A DNA stretch of 64,000 nucleotides from Actinomycetota bacterium (GCA_016870395.1 VGBT01000003.1:109607-173606); one strand, 5' to 3'; positions 18,034-27,240 are shown, numbered from the stretch's first letter. Made by a program: numbers and translations. The notes: generated by a model not told the origin, from the sequence alone.

Positions 18034-18039
18034 AGGATA
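18034..18039 (-). promoter_or_regulatory. TANNNT -10-like hexamer for the response regulator
   Basis: On the minus strand TATCCT lies 6 bases before the GTG at 18027. Confidence 0.4.
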
Positions 18040-18071
18040 CGGGGGCCCCGGTCCGGGGGTCCCTTTCGTGA

Positions 18072-18091
18072 TGTGGAGATTGTGTGGAGAT
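18072..18091. promoter_or_regulatory. Direct repeat, candidate response-regulator box
   Basis: TGTGGAGAT occurs twice with starts 11 bases apart (18072-18080 and 18083-18091), between the divergent regulator and msrB genes. PhoB/OmpR-family dimers bind 11-bp-spaced direct repeats, so this may be the autoregulatory site. Inference only. Confidence 0.4.
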
Positions 18092-18099
18092 ACGTCACG

Positions 18100-18105
18100 T
18101 AGCGT
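18100..18105 (+). promoter_or_regulatory. TANNNT -10-like hexamer, leaderless msrB start
   Basis: TAGCGT lies 7 bases before the GTG at 18113, just past the direct repeat. Confidence 0.4.
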
Positions 18106-18112
18106 GTCGGGC

Positions 18113-18529
18113 GTGGCCGACGCAGAGGAACCGGATCGACTTGAGCTGAGCGACGACGAGTGGAGGGCACGCCTGGGCCCGGATCGGTACGCGGTCCTGC
18201 GCGCGCAGGCGACCGAGCGCGCGTTCAGCGGCGCGTACACCGACACCGAGGACCCCGGTGTCTACCGCTGCGGCGGATGCGGCGCCGAGCTGTTCTCCAG
18301 CGAGACGAAGTACCACTCCGGCTCGGGTTGGCCGTCGTTCTGGGAGCCGATGCGCGACGGCCTGGTCGAGGAGCGCGTCGACACGAGCCACGGCATGGTG
18401 CGCACCGAGGTGGTCTGCGCTCGCTGCGGCGGTCACCTCGGCCACGTGTTCGACGACGGCCCGCAGCCCACCGGACAGCGCTACTGCATCAACTCCCTCG
18501 CTCTCGACCTCGACTCCCGGAGCACCTGA
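18113..18529 (+). CDS. msrB: Peptide-methionine (R)-S-oxide reductase
   Basis: A 138-residue enzyme that repairs methionine-R-sulfoxide. It has the two zinc CxxC pairs (CGGCGAELF and [10 protein letters not shown]), the [12 protein letters not shown] substrate segment and the catalytic cysteine in RYCINSLAL. Full length for the family. GTG 18113 is preferred over 18104 because the TAGCGT hexamer then lies 7 bases away. Divergent from the two-component system and followed by a terminator-like hairpin. Confidence 0.92.
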   Translation: MADAEEPDRLELSDDEWRARLGPDRYAVLRAQATERAFSGAYTDTEDPGVYRCGGCGAELFSSETKYHSGSGWPSFWEPMRDGLVEERVDTSHGMVRTEVVCARCGGHLGHVFDDGPQPTGQRYCINSLALDLDSRST

Positions 18530-18554
18530 CCACACCTGATACGCTGTCGTCGTT

Positions 18555-18584
18555 CCGTGTTCGTCACAGTAGCGACGAACACGG
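18555..18584 (+). terminator. Intrinsic-type terminator after msrB
   Basis: A perfect 11-bp stem (18555-18565 with 18574-18584), an 8-base loop, then TTTCTCC. It lies 26 bases after the msrB stop and 159 bases before the helicase start, so it could also be part of the helicase leader. Confidence 0.65.
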
Positions 18585-18742
18585 TTTCTCCAACGGGTAC
18601 GCGTTCTCACTCGCGACTCCGCCTCCCGACACCCACGGGGTCGCCGGCCGGATCAGCGTCTCGGGGTTCGTTCACCCTCTCGAGACCTGTCCAACGGCGC
18701 ACTCACACGACGCGCCCAGCCATTCGGAGCAACACGACCCAC

Positions 18743-20143
18743 ATGACTTCCTCGTTCGCCGAGCTCGGTGTGCCCACCGACCTCGTCGCCACCCTGAAGG
18801 CGCGCGGCATCTGCGAGCCGTTCGCCATCCAGACTCTGACCCTCGCCGACGGCGTCGCCGGCCGTGACCTCTGCGGGCGCGCACCGACGGGTTCGGGCAA
18901 GACCCTCGCCTTCGGCATCCCGCTCGTTGCCCGGCTCGGACGCGCGGCACCGAAGCGACCCACCGGCCTTGTGCTCGTGCCTACCCGCGAGCTCGCCGCT
19001 CAGGTGTGCAGCGAGCTCGAGTGGCTCGGGCACGGCCGCAGGCTCCGGGTGGCGCCCGTGTACGGCGGCGTCGGGTTCGGCGGCCAGCTGAAGGCCCTCC
19101 GCCGGGGTGTCGACGTGCTGGTCGCATGCCCGGGCCGTCTCACCGACCTGATCGAGCGTCGCGAGGTCGACCTCGGCGCGGTCGAGATCGTCGTGCTCGA
19201 CGAAGCCGACCGCATGGCCGACATGGGCTTCCTGCCCGCAGTCCGCGCCCTGCTGGACCGCACGCCCGAGACCCGTCAGACGCTCCTGTTCTCGGCCACG
19301 CTCGACGGCGCGGTCGACACGGTGGTGCGGCGCTACCAGCAGGACCCGGTCCGCCACGTGCTGCCGAGCGACCCCGAGGACGACTCGCGCGCAACCCACG
19401 TGTTCTGGAAGGTGCCGCGTGAGGATCGCGTGCAGGTCTGTGCGGATCTGATCGCGGAAGCAGGACCGACGATCGTCTTCTGCCGGACCAAGCGCGGCAC
19501 CGATCAGGTCGCGCGACGCCTCGAGCAGGTCGGCGTGCGCACCGAGGCGATCCACGGCAATCGATCGCAAGCCCAGCGCGAGCGCGCGCTGGGAGCGTTC
19601 GCGAGGGGTCACGTCGACGCTCTCGTGGCCACCGACGTCGCCGCGCGCGGCATCCACGTCGACGCGGTCGCCTGCGTTGTGCACTTCGACCCGCCGCACG
19701 ACGCGAAGGACTACACGCACCGCTCCGGACGGACGGCCCGCGCCGGAGCAGAGGGCGTCGTCGTGTCGCTGGTCGAGCCCGAGAAGCATCGCGAGGTCGC
19801 GAAGCTGCAGCGCTCCCTCGGTCTCCGGCCCGGGCTCGAGCACCCCGGTGGCAGCATCCGTGTCGCAACCGCCGCCGGGTCGTCGTCCGGTGGCGATCGT
19901 GGCGCGACGATCCCGGCACTTCGAGGCGCCGACGCGGGCCCGAGCGGACGCATCAAGTGGTTCGACGTTCGCAAGGGCTTCGGCTTCATCGAGCGTCACA
20001 ACGGCGACGACGTGTTCGTGCACTTCAGTGCGCTCGAAGGCACGGATCCGAAGCGCCTCGCCGAGGGTCAGCTCGTCGCCTTCGACGTCGAGCGCGGCCG
20101 CAAGGGCGATCAGGCCCGCAGAGTTCGCCTGCTCGTCGCGTAG
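18743..20143 (+). CDS. DEAD-box RNA helicase fused to a cold-shock domain
   Basis: 466 residues. The helicase core shows the Q motif FAIQTLTL, motif I APTGSGKT (47-54), PTRELA, DEAD in [20 protein letters not shown] and [11 protein letters not shown] flexible linker leads to a C-terminal cold-shock domain (about 396-466) with RNP1-like [21 protein letters not shown]. Fusing an unwinding motor to a single-strand RNA-binding domain suggests an RNA chaperone for cold or ribosome assembly (inference). ATG 18743 was chosen; a frame open upstream overlaps the hairpin region and has no family similarity. Confidence 0.9.
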   Translation: MTSSFAELGVPTDLVATLKARGICEPFAIQTLTLADGVAGRDLCGRAPTGSGKTLAFGIPLVARLGRAAPKRPTGLVLVPTRELAAQVCSELEWLGHGRRLRVAPVYGGVGFGGQLKALRRGVDVLVACPGRLTDLIERREVDLGAVEIVVLDEADRMADMGFLPAVRALLDRTPETRQTLLFSATLDGAVDTVVRRYQQDPVRHVLPSDPEDDSRATHVFWKVPREDRVQVCADLIAEAGPTIVFCRTKRGTDQVARRLEQVGVRTEAIHGNRSQAQRERALGAFARGHVDALVATDVAARGIHVDAVACVVHFDPPHDAKDYTHRSGRTARAGAEGVVVSLVEPEKHREVAKLQRSLGLRPGLEHPGGSIRVATAAGSSSGGDRGATIPALRGADAGPSGRIKWFDVRKGFGFIERHNGDDVFVHFSALEGTDPKRLAEGQLVAFDVERGRKGDQARRVRLLVA

Positions 20144-20146
20144 CCT
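20141..20146 (+). promoter_or_regulatory. TANNNT -10-like hexamer overlapping the helicase stop
   Basis: TAGCCT, which includes the helicase TAG stop, lies 7 bases before the ATG at 20154. It may allow separate leaderless expression of the aminotransferase. Confidence 0.3.
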
Positions 20147-20153
20147 GGCGACC

Positions 20154-21413
20154 ATGGGCTCGCACTGCTCCGAGGTCTGGTTCGAGGTCACCGACCTGCC
20201 CGTCGTGTCGGGCTTGGGATGCACGGTCACGACCGCGGACGGGACCGAGTACCTCGACTTCACGAGCGGCATCGCGGTCACGAGCACCGGGCACTGCCAC
20301 CCGAAGGTCGTCGCGGCGATCCAGGAGCAGGCCGCGTGCTTCATCCACGCGCAGGTCAACTGCTACCGCCATCCGCTGCTCGAGCGGCTCGCCACGCGGT
20401 TGGCCGAGGTGACCCCCGCCGGGATCGACACGTTCTTCTTCGCGAACTCCGGTGCCGAGGCGACCGAGGCAGCGGTGAAGCTGGCCAAGCAGGCGACCGG
20501 TCGGCCCAACGTCATCGTGTTCTCCGGATCGTTCCACGGGCGGTCCCACCTCACGATGGCGATGACCACTTCGAAGCACGGCTACCGCGCGGGCTACGCG
20601 CCGCTGCCGAGCGGGGTGTTCGTGGCGCCGTTCCCACACCCCTGGCGGGAAGGACGCGCCGAGGACGAGTCCGTGGCCCAGGCGCTGCGGGGGCTGCACC
20701 ACCTGCTCCTGGCGCAGACGGCGCCGCGCGAGACCGCGGCGGTGGTGATCGAGCCGGTGCTCGGCGAGGGTGGCTATCTCCCCGCGCCGGCCGGCTTCCT
20801 GCGCGGGGTGAAGGAGATCTGCGAGCTCCACGGGATCCTGTTCGTCGCCGACGAGGTGCAGAGTGGCTTCGCTCGCACCGGGACGATGTTCGCGATCGAG
20901 CCGGCCGGAGTGACGCCCGACGTGATCGTGATGGCCAAGGGCATCGCCTCGGGGTTCCCGATCTCGGCGATCGGTGCGTCCGCCGAGCTGATGGCGCGCT
21001 GGCCGAAGGGCAGTCACGGGGGCACCTACGGCGGCAACCCGATCGGCTGCGCGGCTGCGCTCGCGACGATCGACGTGCTCACGGAGGCGGGCTTCCTCGA
21101 CAACGTGGTCGCCCGCGGCGAGCAGCTGCGCGGCGGGTTGCGCGCGCTCGCCGAAGGTCATCCGGTGATCGGCGAGGTGCGTGGTCCCGGGCTGATGGTC
21201 GGCATGGAGCTGGTCGATCCCGCCACGGGCGAGCCCGACGACGCTCGCGTCGGCAGGGTGATCGCGCACGCGCGTGAGCACGACCGCCTGCTCCTGATGA
21301 ACGCCGGCACGTACGGGAACGTCGTGCGCTTCATGCCGCCACTCGTCGTCACAGAGGCCGAGGTCGACCGCGCCCTCACGGCCCTCGGGAGCGCGTTCGC
21401 CGCGACCGGCTGA
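20154..21413 (+). CDS. Class-III PLP aminotransferase (GabT/ArgD-like)
   Basis: A 419-residue omega-aminotransferase. It shows FTSGIAVTSTGHCHP, FFANSGAEATEAAVKLAK, FSGSFHGRSH, the acidic pair in VADEVQSGFARTG and the PLP lysine in VIVMAKGIASGFPISA. The family transfers amino groups from 4-aminobutyrate, ornithine derivatives or other omega-amines to 2-oxoglutarate; the donor cannot be told. It sits 10 bases after the helicase stop. Confidence 0.88.
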   Translation: MGSHCSEVWFEVTDLPVVSGLGCTVTTADGTEYLDFTSGIAVTSTGHCHPKVVAAIQEQAACFIHAQVNCYRHPLLERLATRLAEVTPAGIDTFFFANSGAEATEAAVKLAKQATGRPNVIVFSGSFHGRSHLTMAMTTSKHGYRAGYAPLPSGVFVAPFPHPWREGRAEDESVAQALRGLHHLLLAQTAPRETAAVVIEPVLGEGGYLPAPAGFLRGVKEICELHGILFVADEVQSGFARTGTMFAIEPAGVTPDVIVMAKGIASGFPISAIGASAELMARWPKGSHGGTYGGNPIGCAAALATIDVLTEAGFLDNVVARGEQLRGGLRALAEGHPVIGEVRGPGLMVGMELVDPATGEPDDARVGRVIAHAREHDRLLLMNAGTYGNVVRFMPPLVVTEAEVDRALTALGSAFAATG

Positions 21414-21463
21414 CACTCGAGTCGAAGGGCGCCCGCGCCTTGCGACCCGGGTCACGACGAAGG

Positions 21464-21880
21464 CTACGGGTCGAGCCCTCGACCGAGCGCCGCGAGGACA
21501 CGGGGCAGTCTCCGGCGTGCGAGCGCGATGTCGAGCCGGGTACCGTCGGCCAGCTCGACGGGCATCACGACGAAGTGCGCGGGGACCGCGAGCAGGCGTT
21601 CCCCGCCGCGTGGGGCCCGCTGCCGTTCGATGCGGATCGCGCCGGCCGGAAGGCGAACCGGAGTCGACGGCCAGGCGACGCGTCGCCAGACGAAGCCGTC
21701 GACCTCACGCCCCGCGTAGCCGGCGCGGAATCGGCGGCTGAGCCCGGGCACGTGCCCCTGCACCACCCGCAGCGAGCAGTCGAACCCACCGGGTCGGTCG
21801 GCCCGCAGGTAGAGGTGGCGACCACCGAGCACGACCGCAGCCGCGAGCAACAGCCCGAGGAGGAACGACTCGGCCGCCAC
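21464..21880 (-). CDS. Single-pass membrane protein, DUF2550-like
   Basis: 138 residues: an N-terminal hydrophobic helix (ESFLLGLLLAAAVVLGG) then a soluble beta-rich domain beginning GGFDCSLRV. The anchor plus CSLR and GYAGREVDGFVWRRVAW resemble the actinobacterial DUF2550 layout; this similarity is from memory and modest. GTG 21880 comes one base after the stop of the oxidoreductase gene, so it is the last gene of the thiamine operon. Confidence 0.55.
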   Translation of the reverse strand: MAAESFLLGLLLAAAVVLGGRHLYLRADRPGGFDCSLRVVQGHVPGLSRRFRAGYAGREVDGFVWRRVAWPSTPVRLPAGAIRIERQRAPRGGERLLAVPAHFVVMPVELADGTRLDIALARRRLPRVLAALGRGLDP

Positions 21881-21881
21881 C

Positions 21882-22808
21882 TCAGGTCGACACCTCGACC
21901 CGGGTGCCTCCGAGCGCCCGGTGGGCGGCGTCGACGAGACGTTGGAGGTGCAGACCGCGCCGCGCGTCACAGGGATGCCCGCCGCCGCTCTGCACGGTCT
22001 CGGCGAGCTCGCGTCGCAGCGTCGCGAACGAGCGGGCTCGGGCGCCGGAGCGGGCGTCGACAAACAGCGTCCCGCCGGGGCCGAACAGCTCGACCTCGGT
22101 CCGGCTCGGGTCGATCCCCGCAGTGCATGAGATCGTGACCTCGCTGCGAGCCCCCCGCTCGTGCTCGAGGAGCAGCCCGACCCAGCCGAGAGGGTCGCCA
22201 CCGGCCTGCACGGCGACGACCGGACCGAGCGCAACGTCGACCAGATCGAGGATGTGGGGTCCCACGTCGAGCAACGCCCCTTGCTCGAGGCGCCAACCTG
22301 CGGCGAAGTCCCCGCTCAAGAACGCGCTGGAGAGGAAGCAGGCCCGACCGCCGGTCGCGTCGAACGTGTCGGCCGCAGCGAGGAAGTCGCGTACGACGTC
22401 GGCGAAGCGGTAGGTGAGCAGCACCACCGATCCGACCCCGGCCTCGTCGATCGCGTCGACGACCCGGCGTGCCCCGTCGACGTCCGGGGCGAGTGGCTTC
22501 TCGAGCAGGAGTGTCTTGCCGGCTCTGGCCGCGCGCACCGCGAGCTCGGGCTGCACCGCGGGGGGAACGGCGAGCGCGACGGCGTCGCAGACCTCGAGCA
22601 GTGCGTCGAAGGAAGCGAGCGAAGGCGCGTCGTGTGCGCGCGCGAGCGCGTCGGCGCGGGCGGTCGTCCGGGACCAGACGCCCGCGAGGCGCGTCTCCGG
22701 GCCTGCCGCCAGCGTCGGCGCGTGCACCGCTCGCGCCCAGGGACCGGCGCCCGCCAGCCCGACCGGGACCGGCGCGACGGCGGGGCGAAGGAGGAGGTCT
22801 GGGGCCAT
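21882..22808 (-). CDS. Gfo/Idh/MocA-family oxidoreductase
   Basis: A 308-residue NAD(P)-dependent dehydrogenase. The Rossmann fold begins VPVGLAGAGPWARAVHAP; the conserved EKPL motif with the catalytic-region lysine lies at about residue 103. The C-terminal domain carries GALLDVGPHILDLVDVALG, in which the His is typical. The substrate is unknown. It follows the ABC ATPase by 12 bases in the riboswitch-controlled operon; its place there is not explained by known thiamine metabolism. Confidence 0.82.
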   Translation of the reverse strand: MAPDLLLRPAVAPVPVGLAGAGPWARAVHAPTLAAGPETRLAGVWSRTTARADALARAHDAPSLASFDALLEVCDAVALAVPPAVQPELAVRAARAGKTLLLEKPLAPDVDGARRVVDAIDEAGVGSVVLLTYRFADVVRDFLAAADTFDATGGRACFLSSAFLSGDFAAGWRLEQGALLDVGPHILDLVDVALGPVVAVQAGGDPLGWVGLLLEHERGARSEVTISCTAGIDPSRTEVELFGPGGTLFVDARSGARARSFATLRRELAETVQSGGGHPCDARRGLHLQRLVDAAHRALGGTRVEVST

Positions 22809-22820
22809 CGGGATCGGAGG

Positions 22821-23828
22821 CTACGCGGGGAGCACCACCGCCGCGCCGGGATCGGCCGCGACCCGGACGGGGGTCCCGGCCGGGACCGGCTCGGCCGCGG
22901 CGACCTCCAGCGCGCCCAGCTCGGAGTCGACGCGCACGAGGAAGTGGTCGCGACGGAACGTCGAGCTGCGGACCACGCCGGGGACCGGGCCCGCGTCGTC
23001 GATTCGCAACCCGTCGGGTCGGAACCCGATGCGTACCCGCCCACTCGCGATCCCTTTTGGCGCGGGATGCCGACCCCAGGGCGACACGATCCCGGCGTCG
23101 CTGCCGGTGACGTCGACGATCGTCGCGAACCCGAGGAACCGAGCGGCCGACGCGGTGCGGGGGTTCGCCCAGACCTCGCCCGGAGTGCCGACCTGCTCCA
23201 CCCGACCATCCCGCAACAACACCACGGTGTCGGCCAGGGCGAACGCCTCGTCCTGGTCGTGGGTGACGAAGAGGGTGGTGATCCCCAGACCGCGCAGGAG
23301 CTCGTGGAGCTCGACGACGAGCCGCTCCCTCAGCTCGCGATCCAGCGAACCGAGGGGTTCGTCGAGCATCAGCAGCCGAGGCTCGGGCGCGAGCGACCGG
23401 GCGAGCGCGACGCGTTGCTGCTCGCCGCCGGAGAGCTCGCGCACCTTGCGGTGCTCGAACCCGGACAGCCCGACGCGATCGAGTGCGTCCCGGGCGCGTG
23501 CCGCGACCTCGTCGCGGGGGAGACGGAGCATCCGCAACCCGAACGCGACGTTGCCGAGCACATCACGATGGGCGAACAGGGCATGGTCCTGGAACATGAG
23601 CCCGAAGCGACGCCGGTGCACCGGGACCGCGCCGAGGTCCTCGCCGTCCCAGCGCACCGTTCCCCGGGTGGTGTCCTCGAAGCCGGCCACCGCCCGCAGC
23701 AGCGTGCTCTTGCCGCTGCCGCTCGGACCGAGGATGCACGCGATCTCGCCGTCGTCCACGCGCAGCGTCACCCCGTCGAGTGCGAGGACGTTGCCGTAAC
23801 GCACGCGCAGGCCGTCGACCTCGAGCAT
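22821..23828 (-). CDS. thiQ: ABC transporter ATP-binding protein, probable thiamine importer ATPase
   Basis: A 335-residue ATPase with Walker A GPSGSGKS (33-40), Q-loop FQDHALF, signature LSGGEQQRVALARSL, Walker B LLMLDEPLGSLD and the switch His in VTHDQDEA. A C-terminal TOBE-like extension (about 240-335) makes it longer than enterobacterial ThiQ and more like FbpC/PotA. The thiamine assignment rests on the operon (thiN, thiB, thiP) and its TPP riboswitch; iron or polyamine would otherwise be possible. Confidence 0.8.
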   Translation of the reverse strand: MLEVDGLRVRYGNVLALDGVTLRVDDGEIACILGPSGSGKSTLLRAVAGFEDTTRGTVRWDGEDLGAVPVHRRRFGLMFQDHALFAHRDVLGNVAFGLRMLRLPRDEVAARARDALDRVGLSGFEHRKVRELSGGEQQRVALARSLAPEPRLLMLDEPLGSLDRELRERLVVELHELLRGLGITTLFVTHDQDEAFALADTVVLLRDGRVEQVGTPGEVWANPRTASAARFLGFATIVDVTGSDAGIVSPWGRHPAPKGIASGRVRIGFRPDGLRIDDAGPVPGVVRSSTFRRDHFLVRVDSELGALEVAAAEPVPAGTPVRVAADPGAAVVLPA

Positions 23829-25417
23829 CAGAAGACCGCCGACTCCGGGGCGCGCAGCCGCTCGATCGCCAGCACCGTCACGGCGGTGAGGATCATCAGG
23901 ATCGTGCTTGCCGCCATCGCCTGGGTGAACATGGCCTCGCCCGGCCGGCCGAGGAGGCGGTAGATCAGCACCGGCAGGGTCGTGGTGTCGGGACGCACGA
24001 TGAACAACGTGGCCCCGAACTCACCGAGCGAGATGGCGGCGGCGAAGCCGGCGGCCACGACCAACGCCCGGGTCGCGATCGGCAAGTCGATCTCCTGCCA
24101 GACGCGCCGAGGTGATGCGCCGAGGACGGCGGCTGCCTCGCGCTGGCGTGGGTCGATGGCGTCGAGCACCGGCACCGTCAGCCGGACGACGAACGGGATC
24201 GCCACGAGCGCGTGCGCGATCGGGATGATCGCCGGCGAGGTGCGCAGCTCGAGCGGCGGGCTGTCGAAGGTGATGAGAAAGCCGAAGCCGACGGTGACGG
24301 CAGAGATCCCGAGCGGCAGCATCACGAGGGCGTCGAGCCATCGGCGGGTGTGGCGGCGACGGGTCCGGGTCAGGGCAACGGCCGCCGCGCCGCCGATTGC
24401 GACCGCGAGGAGGGTGGCGGTCAGCGCGAACCGGAGTGAGGTCCAGACCGCGTCGATCGGTGGCTCGAGGAAGCCGCTCGTCGTCGCGGTCAGCGCGCGG
24501 TAGCCGTCGAGCCCCCCCCGCAGCGAGCGCCGGACGAGCTCGGCGAGCGGCAGGCCGAGCAGGGTCCCCATGACCGCCAGGTTCGCCGCGAGGACGAGCC
24601 GTCGCCGGCCCCGGACCGGGAGCGTGTGCTCCCCTCCACCGCGCAGCGAGGCGGCTGCCGACTGGCGCCTGCGCGCGCGGTTGCTGACACCGATCACGGC
24701 GAGCACCGCGACGAGCTGGAGCAGGGAGAGCACGGCCGCGGTCTGCAGGTCGAGCTGCTGCGCGGTCTGTCGGTAGATCTCCGTCTCGATGGTCGAGGAG
24801 CCGGGGCCACCGAGGATCAGGATCACGCCGAAGCTCGTGAAGCAGAACAAGAACACGATCGCGGCCGCTGCTCCGATCGCCGGACGGAGCGCGGGAAGGG
24901 TCACCGACCAGAACACGCGCGCGCGGCCCGCACCGAGGACCCGAGCCGCCTGCTGCTCGCGGTCGTCGAGCTGGGCCCACAGGCTCCCGACGGTGCGCGT
25001 CACGACGGCATAGTTGAAGAAGGCGTGCGCGAGCAGGATCGCGGTGATCGAACGGGTCACTCCCAGAGCTCCGAACGCCGCGCCTACCACCACCGTCGGC
25101 ATGACGAACGGCACCGTGACCAGCGCGCGCAGCAGCGCTCGACCATGGAACCGGTACCGGCTGAGCACGTACGCGCCGGGCAGGCCGAGCGCGAGCGTGA
25201 CGAGCGTCGAGACCGCCGCCTGCCAGAACGTAAACCAGGCGACCGAGCGCAGCGACGCGTCGCCGGCCACGGCCCCGATGGCAAAGAGGTCGACGTTGCC
25301 GTCCGGAGCGAGGCCGCGCCAGAGGATGGATACGACCGGCCACAGGAAGAAGGCCGCGAGGAAGGCGACCGGCAGGCCGATGAGGGCCACCCGCCCGAGT
25401 CGGTCAGTCACGGTCAT
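23828..25417 (-). CDS. thiP: ABC transporter permease, two-domain ThiP/FbpB type
   Basis: A 529-residue membrane protein made of two fused permease halves, about 12 helices. Each half has an EAA-type loop: EQQAARVLGAGRARVFWSVTLP and QREAAAVLGASPRRVWQEIDLP. This duplicated form is typical of ThiP and ferric-ion permeases. ATG 25417 overlaps the substrate-binding protein stop (ATGA). The thiamine role comes from the operon and riboswitch. Confidence 0.82.
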   Translation of the reverse strand: MTVTDRLGRVALIGLPVAFLAAFFLWPVVSILWRGLAPDGNVDLFAIGAVAGDASLRSVAWFTFWQAAVSTLVTLALGLPGAYVLSRYRFHGRALLRALVTVPFVMPTVVVGAAFGALGVTRSITAILLAHAFFNYAVVTRTVGSLWAQLDDREQQAARVLGAGRARVFWSVTLPALRPAIGAAAAIVFLFCFTSFGVILILGGPGSSTIETEIYRQTAQQLDLQTAAVLSLLQLVAVLAVIGVSNRARRRQSAAASLRGGGEHTLPVRGRRRLVLAANLAVMGTLLGLPLAELVRRSLRGGLDGYRALTATTSGFLEPPIDAVWTSLRFALTATLLAVAIGGAAAVALTRTRRRHTRRWLDALVMLPLGISAVTVGFGFLITFDSPPLELRTSPAIIPIAHALVAIPFVVRLTVPVLDAIDPRQREAAAVLGASPRRVWQEIDLPIATRALVVAAGFAAAISLGEFGATLFIVRPDTTTLPVLIYRLLGRPGEAMFTQAMAASTILMILTAVTVLAIERLRAPESAVF

Positions 25418-26454
25418 CGCAGCGTGAGCTCGGTCCAGCGTTCGATCCACTCGTCCCGCTTGGCTGCGATGGCGGTGGGGGGAAGGGTGAGTGAGGTGGT
25501 CGGCGGCGCTGCGTAGCGCACGAACTCCTCGGGGAGCGGGGTGCCCTCGCGAGCGGGGTACACGAACATCGAGGCCGGCACGTCGGCCTGGAAGCGCTCG
25601 GAGAGGAGGAAGTCGAGGAACCGGCGCGCTTCAACGGGGTGCTTCGCGTCGGCCAGGATCCCGGCGTGCTCCACCTGACGGAAGCACGTCGCCTCGACGT
25701 TGCCGGTCGGCGCTACGTCGACGGGAGGCTCGGCGAACATCACCTCGGCCGCCGGGCTCGTCGCGTAGCTGACGACGAGAGGCCGCGGCCCGTCGCCCGC
25801 CGATGCGGAGAATTCGGTGTTGTACGCCTGCTCCCAGCCGTCGACCACGAGCACGTCGTTGGCGCGCAGTCGGCTCCAGTACGACTCCCAGCCGTCGGAG
25901 CCCTCGCTCGCGATCGTCGCGAGGAAAAACGCCAGTCCCGGTGAGGAGGTGGCCGGATTCTCTACCACGAGCTGTCCGCGATAGCGCGGGTCGAGCAGGT
26001 CGACGAGGTTCGTGGGCGGCTCCAGCCCGCGCTCGGAATACCAGGCGACGTCGTAATTCACGCACACGTCGCCCCAGTCGATCGGTGTGGCGCGGTGGCG
26101 TGGGTCGAGACGCAGCGCGGCCGGTACGCGGTCGAGCCCCTTTGCCCGGTAGGGGACGAAGACCTGCTCGGCGAGCGCTCGAGAAAGAAACGTGTTGTCG
26201 ACGCCGAACACCACGTCGCCGAGCGGCGCGCCCTTGGTGAGGATCACCTGGTTCAGGACCTCGCCCGCGTCGCCGCTCTTGAGCACCTTGACGTGGATAC
26301 CGGTCTCGCGCTCGAAGGCGCGCAGCACCGGCTTGGAGACCGCGAACGAGTCGTGGGTCACGAGCGTGACCGTCCCGCCTTCCTCGGCGCCGTCCGAGCA
26401 GGCCGTGAGCAGCGTCGTGAGCAGCAGTGCCACCAGCGGTGCTCGCCGTCGCAT
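25414..26454 (-). CDS. thiB: Thiamine/TPP-binding lipoprotein of an ABC importer
   Basis: A 346-residue periplasmic-type binding protein anchored as a lipoprotein: lipobox LLTACS with Cys at about residue 19. The mature part begins TVTLVTHDSFAVSKP, close to ThiB proteins, and holds LKSGDAGEVLNQVILTKG, VFGVDNTFLSRAL and INWGDVC-like IDWGDVCVNYD, all typical of ThiB. It should capture thiamine or its phosphates outside the cell and deliver them to ThiPQ. Its ATG is one base after the thiN stop. Confidence 0.88.
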   Translation of the reverse strand: MRRRAPLVALLLTTLLTACSDGAEEGGTVTLVTHDSFAVSKPVLRAFERETGIHVKVLKSGDAGEVLNQVILTKGAPLGDVVFGVDNTFLSRALAEQVFVPYRAKGLDRVPAALRLDPRHRATPIDWGDVCVNYDVAWYSERGLEPPTNLVDLLDPRYRGQLVVENPATSSPGLAFFLATIASEGSDGWESYWSRLRANDVLVVDGWEQAYNTEFSASAGDGPRPLVVSYATSPAAEVMFAEPPVDVAPTGNVEATCFRQVEHAGILADAKHPVEARRFLDFLLSERFQADVPASMFVYPAREGTPLPEEFVRYAAPPTTSLTLPPTAIAAKRDEWIERWTELTLR

Positions 26455-26455
26455 G

Positions 26456-27094
26456 TCAACGCCCTCCGTTCGGTTGGATCGCGAGGAGCACGCCGTCCTC
26501 CACCATCACGATCGCGATCTCCTCGACCATCTCGTTGCTCACCCCGCGCGTGGAGCCGGGTGTGAGGACGTCGCCGGTCAGCTCCCAGCGCAGCCCGCGG
26601 GTCGTGACCCCGCTCGCCGGACCGTGGAGCGCCAAGAGGGTGACGAGCGAGCCGATCGCACCTTGCAGCTCGACGTGGTCCCGAACCACGGCGACGCGAG
26701 CCGACCCGACCAGCGCGTCGATGCGGAGGTCGGCCCAGTCCGGAGCCGCGATCAGGAGCGCGTTGGCGAGGAAGTGGTCGAGTCGGCCGCCCCCGGCGCC
26801 GACGATCGTCGCCGCGTCCGCGCCGAGCCGACGCGCCGTGGCGATCGCCAACTCCAGGTCCGTCTCGTCCTTGAGCGTCGAGTAGCGCTCGACGCGCGTG
26901 CCCTGGAACCGGGCCCGCTCGAGCGTCTCGGCGTCGACCGAGTCCATGTCGCCGACGACGACGTCGGCGCGGATCCCGAGGGTCCGGGCGTGCCCCAGCC
27001 CGGAATCGGCCGCCACCACCAGATCGGCGTTGGCGACGGCCCCGTGCCAGCACGGGTCCAACGGATCGCCTCCGGCGAACACGATCGCCCTCAT
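26456..27094 (-). CDS. thiN: Thiamine pyrophosphokinase
   Basis: 212 residues. It shows ADSGLGHARTLGIRADVVVGDMDS (GDMDS at 48-52), KDETDLELAI (75-84) and GAGGGRLDHFLAN, the ATP and thiamine site of the TPK family. It converts imported thiamine to TPP, which would feed back on the riboswitch upstream. First gene of the operon, with GAGGAG before its ATG. Family length is usual. Confidence 0.92.
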   Translation of the reverse strand: MRAIVFAGGDPLDPCWHGAVANADLVVAADSGLGHARTLGIRADVVVGDMDSVDAETLERARFQGTRVERYSTLKDETDLELAIATARRLGADAATIVGAGGGRLDHFLANALLIAAPDWADLRIDALVGSARVAVVRDHVELQGAIGSLVTLLALHGPASGVTTRGLRWELTGDVLTPGSTRGVSNEMVEEIAIVMVEDGVLLAIQPNGGR

Positions 27095-27144
27095 TCCCGC
27101 TCCTCGCGCTCGAGCACACCACGCGCAAGAGGGTCAGGAGCTCG

Positions 27145-27240
27145 GCCTCCCTGCGCCGGCATGACCCGGATCAGGTTCTGACGGTCGGAGGCTGCGCGCC
27201 TCCCTCTCAGCCCGACGCATCGGGCTCCCGTGTACCCCTC
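27145..27240 (-). ncRNA. TPP riboswitch (THI element)
   Basis: Read on the minus strand it has ACGGGAGCCC, then GGCTGAGAGGG, then GAACCTGATCCGGGTCATGCC and CGCAGGGAGG. These are the conserved pyrimidine- and pyrophosphate-sensing parts of the TPP riboswitch. It ends about 50 bases before thiN and should shut off thiN-thiB-thiP-thiQ when TPP is plentiful. It begins at the stop codon of the phosphatase gene. Confidence 0.96.

Noticed and set aside
22821..26454. Iron (Fbp) importer instead of thiamine
   Set aside because: The ATPase and permease alone would fit iron, but the TPP riboswitch, thiN and ThiB-like motifs decide for thiamine.
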